Source: JAFAFN01 sp963707555
GTDB lineage: Bacteria > Actinomycetota > Acidimicrobiia > Acidimicrobiales > Microtrichaceae
DNA length: 64,000 nt
NCBI GenBank assembly: GCA_963707555.1
Contig: CAVPQM010000024.1
Coordinates: forward strand, 310,001 to 374,000
Direction of reading: 5' to 3'
The first letter of the stretch is position 1; every line of letters begins with the position of its first letter. Positions 58,660 through 64,000 of this stretch are shown one piece after another. Below the pieces are notes generated by a model. The model was not told where the DNA came from. It was given only the letters and a program-made list of their open reading frames with translations, and did no database searches. The position numbers and the translations under genes are program-made.

Positions 58660-59787
58660 ATGTCCAGTGTCCCGCTCACCGCCGATACCGACACGTCCGG
58701 ATCGCGACCCCGCGCCGTCATCTACTGCGAGTCCAACTTCGCCATGATCGATGGCAAGACGGCGAACGGGCTCGTGCGGCACTCCGACGCCTACGCCATC
58801 GCCTCGGTCATCGACAGCCTCTCCGCGGGCAGGGACTCGGGCTCGGTGCTCGACGACCGCCCGAACGGGATCCCCGTGGTCGACTCGCTCGCCGCCGCGG
58901 TCGAGCTCGAGGGGTCGGTCCCGCCGTACTTCATCTTCGGGTTGGCGCCGGCAAGCGGTCTGTTGTCGCCGTACGAACGCGGGGTGGTGCTCGAAGCGAT
59001 GAGCCTCGGCATGAACATCGTGAACGGACTGCACGAGTTCCTGAACGACGACCCGGAGTTCGCCGCGGCCGCCGTGGTGCACGACGTCGTGATCCTCGAT
59101 GTCCGACGCCCGCGCGAGAAGCACGACCTCCGGCTCTTCAGCGGTCGAATCGAGCAGGTCGATTGCCCGCGCATCGCGGTGCTGGGCACCGACGGTGCGA
59201 TCGGCAAGCGCACGACCGCCACGATCCTCACACAGGTGCTCCGCGACCGGGGACTGAACGCCGTGCTGGTCAGCACGGGTCAGACCGGGCTCATCCAGGG
59301 AGGCCGCTACGGCTTGGCCCTCGACGCCATCCCGTCGCAGTTCTGTTCGGGCGAGATGGAGGCTGCGATGGTCGACGCCTACGAGGGGGAGCATCCCGAT
59401 GTCATCGTCGTCGAGGGCCAGGGAGCACTGAGCCACCCCGCCTACCTGACCTCGGCGTTCATCCTCCGCGGCGCCCGGCCCGACGCCGTGGTCCTGCAGC
59501 ACGCTCCCGGAAGGGACCGGCTCGGCGATTTCGACGACATCCCGATGCCGACTGCCGAGAGCGAGATCCGGTTGATCGAGACCTTCGCCGCGACGTCGGT
59601 GATCGGCCTCACGCTGAACCACGAGAACATGACCGACGCCGAGGTGACCGCTGCGATCACCATGTTCGAGCTGGAGCTCGGACTCCCGACGACCGATGTC
59701 CTCACCCGACCGCTCGACCGATTGGCCGACATGGTCTTCGCCAGGTTCCCGCAGTTGGAGGCCATCGCCCGAGCACCCGTCGGGTGA
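58660..59787 (+). CDS. DUF1611 / DgcN-like protein
   Basis: 375 aa. N-terminal CESNFAMIDGKTANGLVRHS and a C-terminal P-loop-like GTDGAIGKRTTATILTQVL, typical of DUF1611. DgcN members N-acetylate D-glutamate in D-amino-acid catabolism. Overlaps the racemase start by GTGA, so it is translated together with it. The catalytic assignment is inference from family and neighbour. Confidence 0.72.
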   Translation: MSSVPLTADTDTSGSRPRAVIYCESNFAMIDGKTANGLVRHSDAYAIASVIDSLSAGRDSGSVLDDRPNGIPVVDSLAAAVELEGSVPPYFIFGLAPASGLLSPYERGVVLEAMSLGMNIVNGLHEFLNDDPEFAAAAVVHDVVILDVRRPREKHDLRLFSGRIEQVDCPRIAVLGTDGAIGKRTTATILTQVLRDRGLNAVLVSTGQTGLIQGGRYGLALDAIPSQFCSGEMEAAMVDAYEGEHPDVIVVEGQGALSHPAYLTSAFILRGARPDAVVLQHAPGRDRLGDFDDIPMPTAESEIRLIETFAATSVIGLTLNHENMTDAEVTAAITMFELELGLPTTDVLTRPLDRLADMVFARFPQLEAIARAPVG

Positions 59788-60875
59788 CGTCCCCACGGGT
59801 CGTCATCGACCTGAGCAAGATCCGGGACAACACCCGTGCGCTCGTGACCCGTCTGGCACCGCACGGCATCTCGGTCGTGGGCGTCACCAAGGCGGTGTGC
59901 GGGCTGCCGGCGGTGGGAGCGGCCATGCGCAGCGGCGGCGCTGTCGGCCTGGGCGACTCCCGGTCGGTCAACCTGCGGCGGTTGGTGACGGCCGACGTGG
60001 ACGGCCCGCGCACGCTGATCCGTTCACCGATGCTGACGGCGACGGCCGAGGTCGTCCGGTGGGCGGACAGCAGCTGCAACACCGAGATCGAGGTGCTGCG
60101 GAGCCTCTCGGCGGCCGCAGGTCGCCTCGGTCGCACGCACCGCGTCGTCCTCATGGTCGAACTGGGCGACCTCCGCGAGGGGATCATGCCCGAAGACCTC
60201 GTCGCAGTGGTGCGCGCGACCCTGTCGCTGCCCCACGTGACCCTCGACGGCATCGGGACGAACCTCGCGTGCCAGCACGGCGTGGTGCCCGGAGCGCGCA
60301 ACATGGCCGAGCTCGACGACCTCGTCGAGGCGGTCGAGTCGGTCGCCGGCGTGGCGGTCACACGGGTCTCCGGGGGGAACTCGGCCAGTCTCGGCTGGGC
60401 GACGACCGGCGGCGACACGGGCCGTGTCGACGAGCTCCGGCTGGGTGAGGCGATCCTGCTCGGTAGGGAACCGCTCGGACGGACCGCGATCCCCGGCCTG
60501 CACACCGACGCGGTCACACTTGTCGCCGAGATCATCGAGTCGAAGCGCAAGCCCTCGGCGCCGTGGGGGGAGCTCGGCCAGAACGCGGCGGGCGTGGTGG
60601 GTCGTCCCCGTGACGTCGGGACGCGGCGTCGATCGATCGTGGCGCTCGGACGACAGGACGTGGATCCGTCGGGTCTCACACCCTGGGGAGGTCGCGAACT
60701 GGTCGGTTCGAGCAGCGACCACATCGTCGTCGACTCCGGTGAGCAGCCCGACGGCGTCGGCGACGAGCTCGAGTTCGACGTCGACTACAGCGCACTGCTG
60801 GCCGCAATGACGTCGCCGTACGTCGACGTGGTCGTCACCGGCGGATCGGCGGAACTCGGGTGCGGATCGCCGTGA
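59784..60875 (+). CDS. PLP-dependent amino-acid racemase (alanine/ornithine racemase family)
   Basis: 363 aa, GTG start overlapping the DUF1611 stop. Fold-III enzyme: VVIDLSKIRDNTRALV, PLP-binding Lys in VVGVTKAVCG, GIGTNLACQHG, and VSGGNSASL. The substrate cannot be predicted; glutamate, ornithine or alanine are possible. Ends 22 bp before the NfeD-like gene. Confidence 0.78.
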   Translation: MTSPRVVIDLSKIRDNTRALVTRLAPHGISVVGVTKAVCGLPAVGAAMRSGGAVGLGDSRSVNLRRLVTADVDGPRTLIRSPMLTATAEVVRWADSSCNTEIEVLRSLSAAAGRLGRTHRVVLMVELGDLREGIMPEDLVAVVRATLSLPHVTLDGIGTNLACQHGVVPGARNMAELDDLVEAVESVAGVAVTRVSGGNSASLGWATTGGDTGRVDELRLGEAILLGREPLGRTAIPGLHTDAVTLVAEIIESKRKPSAPWGELGQNAAGVVGRPRDVGTRRRSIVALGRQDVDPSGLTPWGGRELVGSSSDHIVVDSGEQPDGVGDELEFDVDYSALLAAMTSPYVDVVVTGGSAELGCGSP

Positions 60876-60897
60876 CACACCGCTAGGGTCACGCCGG

Positions 60898-61431
60898 ATG
60901 AACGTCGTCTACATCGCAACAGCGTGTGTCGGCTTCTTCCTGCTCCTCGTCGGTCTCGTGCTCGACGACGTGTTCGACGGGCTCGACCTCGGTCCCGACT
61001 GGATCTCGGTCCCCGTGCTCGGCGCGGCCCTCGGTGCGTTCGGCATCGGCGGCTGGGTCACCGGCTCGGCCGGCGGCGCAGCGCTGTTCGCGGTGCTCGT
61101 CGCCTGCATCGCCGCGCTCGCTGTTCGCCGCGGCCACCGTCTGGTTCGTCGCGAAGGTGCGCGACGGCCACACCGACGCCACCCCACGGGCGCTCGACCT
61201 GGTCGGCTCCACCGGCAAGGTCGTCACGCCGCTCGTCGGCGGCCGCGGCGAGGTGCTGGTCAGACTCGGCGGTCAGCCCCGCAAGCTGACCGCGCTCGCG
61301 GACCACGACATCGCGCTCGGCGTCCAGGTCGTCGTCATCGAACGGTCTCGGAGTCGTCGGTCCGCGTCATGTCCCAGGACGCGTTCTGGGCCGAGACCAC
61401 CGACCCTTCACCGCCCATCACCGACCCCTGA
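60898..61431 (+). CDS. NfeD-like small membrane protein (two apparent frameshifts)
   Basis: About 177 aa. Two to three membrane helices (VYIATACVGFFLLLVGLVL; GAALGAFGIGGWVTGSAGG) and a soluble OB-like tail, GKVVTPLVGGRGEVLVRLGG. Frame breaks at about 61120 (+1) and 61345 (-1, A-run). NfeD proteins pair with flotillins, and a flotillin gene follows after 14 bases. Confidence 0.7.
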   Translation: MNVVYIATACVGFFLLLVGLVLDDVFDGLDLGPDWISVPVLGAALGAFGIGGWVTGSAGGAALFAVLVACIAALAVRRGHRLVRREGARRPHRRHPTGARPGRLHRQGRHAARRRPRRGAGQTRRSAPQADRARGPRHRARRPGRRHRTVSESSVRVMSQDAFWAETTDPSPPITDP

Positions 61432-61445
61432 CGAGAGGACCCCTC

Positions 61446-62990
61446 TTGACCACCCTGTTGATCGCCGTCGTGGCACCCCTGGCACTGATCGTGCTCGTGG
61501 CGTTGTTCGTCCTGAGTCGCTACAAGGTCGCCGGGCCGCACGAGGCGTACGTGATCACGGGTCGCAAGGGTTCACCGGTGACCAACCCGGAGACGGGCGA
61601 GGTCACCACCGACCTGTCGGGCCAGAAGGTCGTGATGGGCGCCTCGGTGTTCGTCGTGCCGTTCGTGCAGCGTCTGGCGGTCCTCGACCTGGCGTCGCAG
61701 CAGATCAACATCCAGGTCGGCTCGGCGGTGTCGGCCAACGGCATCCGCTGCGCGCTCGAGGGCGTCGCGATCGTCAAGGTCGGAGGCACCGAGGACTCGG
61801 TGCGTGCCGCGGCGCAGCGCTTCCTCGGTCAGCAGAACGAGGTCTCCGGGTTCACCACCGAGGTGCTCGCCGGTTCGCTGCGCTCGATCGTCGGCCGACT
61901 GACCGTCGAGGAGATCATCCGTGACCGCGCGGCCTTCGCCCGCGAGGTCGCGGAAGAGGCCGAGAGCGCGCTGACGCCGCAGGGCCTGGTGCTCGACAGC
62001 TTCCAGCTGCAGGACATCCAGGCCGAGGGCTCGTACCTGGCCGACCTCGGTCGACCCGAGGCGGCTCGCGCCCAGATGGAGGCCCGCGTCGCCGAGGCGG
62101 CCGCCAACCGTGAGGCCGAGGAGGCCCGACTCCGCGCCGAGGAGGCCGTCGCCGAGGCTCAGCGCACGCTCGCCCTGCGCACCGCCGAGATCAAGGCCGA
62201 GACCGACGCGGCGCAGGCCGATGCGGACGCGTCGGGACCGAAGGCGCAGGCCGCCCAGGACCGCGACGTCCTCGCTGCGCAGCAGACCGTGGCCGAGGAG
62301 CGGGCACGGCTGAAGGAGCTCGAGCTCGACACCGAGATCCGCAAGCCGGCCGACGCCGCCAGGTACGCCACCGAGCAGGAGGCCGAGGCGGCCAAGACCG
62401 CGCAGATCCGTGCGGCCGAGGCACGCCAGGAGGCGACGGTCGCCGCGGCGAAGGCGTCGGCCGAGGAGAGCCGCCTGACCGGTGCCGGCGAGCGTCAGCA
62501 GCGTGAGGAGCTCGCCATGGCCGCCCAGGCCGAGGGTGTCGCCGCCGGTGAGGCCGAGAAGGCCCGCCGCGCCGCGGTCGCCGAGGCGGTGCGACTCGAG
62601 GGTGAGGCCGAGGCCTCCGCGATCGCCGCGAAGGGTGACGCCGAGGCCGAGGCGATGGCCAAGAAGGCCGACGCCTACGAGCGCTACGGGTCCGCAGCGC
62701 TGACCGACCTGGTGGTCTCGAAGCTGCCCGAGATCGTGCGGGCCGGGTCCGAGCCGCTCGCCTCGATCGACAAGATGACGGTCATCTCCACCGACGGCGC
62801 CTCGGCGGTCACCAAGTCGGTGACCAACAACGTCGCCCAGCTGATCGAGATGGCGTCGTCGATGACGGGCGTCGACGTGTCGGAACTGCTCTCCGGCGTG
62901 CTCTCGAGCGCTGCGGCACCGCCGCTGCCCTACGAGACGAGCGGGGTCGAGGCCGACGGCGCCTCGCCGCGGGAGAACAACTCGGTCTGA
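61446..62990 (+). CDS. Flotillin-like SPFH-domain protein
   Basis: 514 aa, TTG start. N-terminal membrane helix, SPFH domain (YKVAGPHEAYVITGRKGSPV), then a long Ala/Glu coiled coil and C-terminal SVTNNVAQLIEMASSM. Organises membrane microdomains. Coupled to the NfeD-like gene. Confidence 0.9.
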   Translation: MTTLLIAVVAPLALIVLVALFVLSRYKVAGPHEAYVITGRKGSPVTNPETGEVTTDLSGQKVVMGASVFVVPFVQRLAVLDLASQQINIQVGSAVSANGIRCALEGVAIVKVGGTEDSVRAAAQRFLGQQNEVSGFTTEVLAGSLRSIVGRLTVEEIIRDRAAFAREVAEEAESALTPQGLVLDSFQLQDIQAEGSYLADLGRPEAARAQMEARVAEAAANREAEEARLRAEEAVAEAQRTLALRTAEIKAETDAAQADADASGPKAQAAQDRDVLAAQQTVAEERARLKELELDTEIRKPADAARYATEQEAEAAKTAQIRAAEARQEATVAAAKASAEESRLTGAGERQQREELAMAAQAEGVAAGEAEKARRAAVAEAVRLEGEAEASAIAAKGDAEAEAMAKKADAYERYGSAALTDLVVSKLPEIVRAGSEPLASIDKMTVISTDGASAVTKSVTNNVAQLIEMASSMTGVDVSELLSGVLSSAAAPPLPYETSGVEADGASPRENNSV

Positions 62991-63003
62991 GCGGGGTCCG
63001 GAT

Positions 63004-63033
63004 CGGATCGGCGCGGAACTCCGCGCCGATCCG
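63004..63033. terminator. Hairpin downstream of the flotillin gene
   Basis: A perfect 14-bp stem (63004-63017 with 63020-63033, loop AC), 13 bp past the flotillin stop and 31 bp from the convergent gene's stop. No T-run. Probably bidirectional. Confidence 0.7.
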
Positions 63034-63064
63034 ACCGCTCGCCGGGTTCGGCGGTGCGTCGGGC

Positions 63065-63967
63065 TCAGCCGAGCGCCTGGTCGAGCTGCTCGAGACGGTC
63101 GAGCAGCTCACCGGCGAAGCCGGCGTCCGCGGTGTCGACCCACACGGCCGAGACCTGGCCGTCGGCACCGATGAGCACGGTCGTCGGCTGCCCGTCGCGG
63201 TACGACACGCCGTAGAAGTCGGCGATCGCACCGTCGGCGTCGGCCAGGATCCGAGCGTTGCCCGGCGTCGACATGTCGGCGTCCGCGGCGGTGGCCGCGT
63301 CGACCCGTGCGACGGCCAGCAGCTGGATGTGGTCACGTCCGAAGTCGACCAGGTGGCGTCCCATGCCGGCGAGGGTGTCGTAGGACCCGGCGTCGAACAC
63401 CGGGGAGATGAACACCAGGACGACCGGGATGCGACCGACGATGCGATCCAGGTCGACGACGCCACCGGTGCTCGCCTCGACCTCACCCGGTGAGCGGTCG
63501 ATGCCGGCGGCGAGTCCGTTGCTGACCTCGCCACGCCAGGCGCCGGTCGGTGCGCCCTGATCCTCGATGAACTCCTTGAAGCGCTCCAGGTCGCCCCGGG
63601 CACGGTTGGCGATCGCGCCGGTGACGTCCGCGATGGTCTCGACCGCACCGTCGGGTTCGATGTCGAGGCGCAGCGCGACACGGGTCGACGTCTCGGAGAT
63701 CGGCTCGAAGGTGACGACGCCGTCGTTGCGCATGCCGGCGATCGACGTCCAGGCGATCAGCTGGTCGGGCACCTGCTCGGTGATCTGGGCGTCCCACTCG
63801 CGCTGGATCCCCGCGATCCGGGCGACCCAGTGCAGTCGGGTGGGCTGGACCTGGTGGACCTGCTCGATGCCCTGCATGAAGCGGGGGAAGTCCTCGAACT
63901 GCGTCCACTGGTCGTAGGTGGCCCGCAGCGGGGCGTTGACATCGATCGTCGCGTCGATGACGGACAT
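63065..63967 (-). CDS. SRPBCC-thioredoxin-fold fusion protein without cysteine
   Basis: 300 aa from ATG 63967 (GAGGAG upstream). N-terminal SRPBCC/polyketide-cyclase-like domain (YDQWTQFEDFPRFMQGIEQV, about 1-145), C-terminal peroxiredoxin-like segment RIPVVLVFISPVFDAGSYDT where the usual catalytic Cys is absent; the whole protein has no Cys. Redox chemistry by thiols is therefore unlikely. Function unknown. Confidence 0.7.
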   Translation of the reverse strand: MSVIDATIDVNAPLRATYDQWTQFEDFPRFMQGIEQVHQVQPTRLHWVARIAGIQREWDAQITEQVPDQLIAWTSIAGMRNDGVVTFEPISETSTRVALRLDIEPDGAVETIADVTGAIANRARGDLERFKEFIEDQGAPTGAWRGEVSNGLAAGIDRSPGEVEASTGGVVDLDRIVGRIPVVLVFISPVFDAGSYDTLAGMGRHLVDFGRDHIQLLAVARVDAATAADADMSTPGNARILADADGAIADFYGVSYRDGQPTTVLIGADGQVSAVWVDTADAGFAGELLDRLEQLDQALG

Positions 63968-64000
63968 GGGGAGCTCCTCGTGTCGGGTGCTCGTCCGGTA

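Overview
The window is about 70% G+C chromosomal DNA from an actinobacterium and spans the replication-origin region. The left 12.6 kb holds the classic origin set. yidC-yidD-rnpA-rpmH read leftward from the origin; dnaA, dnaN, recF, a DUF721 gene, gyrB, gyrA, a DUF3566 membrane-protein gene and tRNA-Ile(GAT) read rightward. DUF3566 after gyrA, GTG/TTG starts and SLT/LDT wall enzymes point to Actinobacteria. A FliA/WhiG-type sigma factor, an NDMA-dependent alcohol dehydrogenase and an NAGGN osmolyte operon fit an Acidimicrobiia-like lineage. That class-level placement is inference only. No phage, insertion sequence or CRISPR array was seen.

Layout to the right of the origin: 12.6-17.6 kb, an oxidoreductase, sigma factor, metal-type ABC ATPase, HisN-like phosphatase and TesB thioesterase. 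17.6-22.1 kb, a leftward locus with a membrane protein, a histidine kinase, a von Willebrand A (VWA) surface protein carrying an LAxTG sorting motif, and a LuxR-type response regulator. 22.2-30.6 kb, an LLM flavin oxidoreductase, a DrrAB-type ABC exporter, an L,D-transpeptidase, an alpha/beta hydrolase, NDMA-ADH, AI-2E transporter, ACT protein and pyrE. 30.6-34.7 kb, an ArsR/SRPBCC pair divergent from a lone clpP, a lipoprotein-like unknown, an MBL hydrolase and an NYN-type protein. 34.7-39.4 kb, a three-gene NAGGN (N-acetylglutaminylglutamine amide) operon linked by GTGA overlaps. 39.8-42.4 kb, two divergent citrate synthases, one with an N-terminal HTH. 43-49 kb, SnoaL-like protein, Lon, a GntR/ABC/membrane operon with a 38-bp palindromic operator, and coaA. 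49.4-57.7 kb, a wHTH-AAA ATPase, GDP-fucose synthase, a phosphotransferase fused to a DUF6285-like domain, a coiled-coil SLT protein, a flavodoxin-like protein, a hydrolase and a second phosphotransferase. 57.8-64 kb, an S51 peptidase, a DUF1611/DgcN-like protein and a PLP amino-acid racemase (a candidate D-amino-acid pathway), then NfeD-flotillin and an SRPBCC-thioredoxin-fold fusion.

Two themes cut across the window. First, 13 otherwise well-conserved genes (including recF and lon) carry about 21 apparent single-base frameshifts, nearly all +1 in G/C-rich runs. This looks like an unpolished long-read assembly, not true gene decay, so these genes are annotated here over their full reconstructed spans. 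Second, both gyrase subunits carry residues at quinolone-determining positions (GyrA Gln at the E. coli Ser83 position, GyrB Asn at the Asp426 position) that resemble resistance substitutions in other species.
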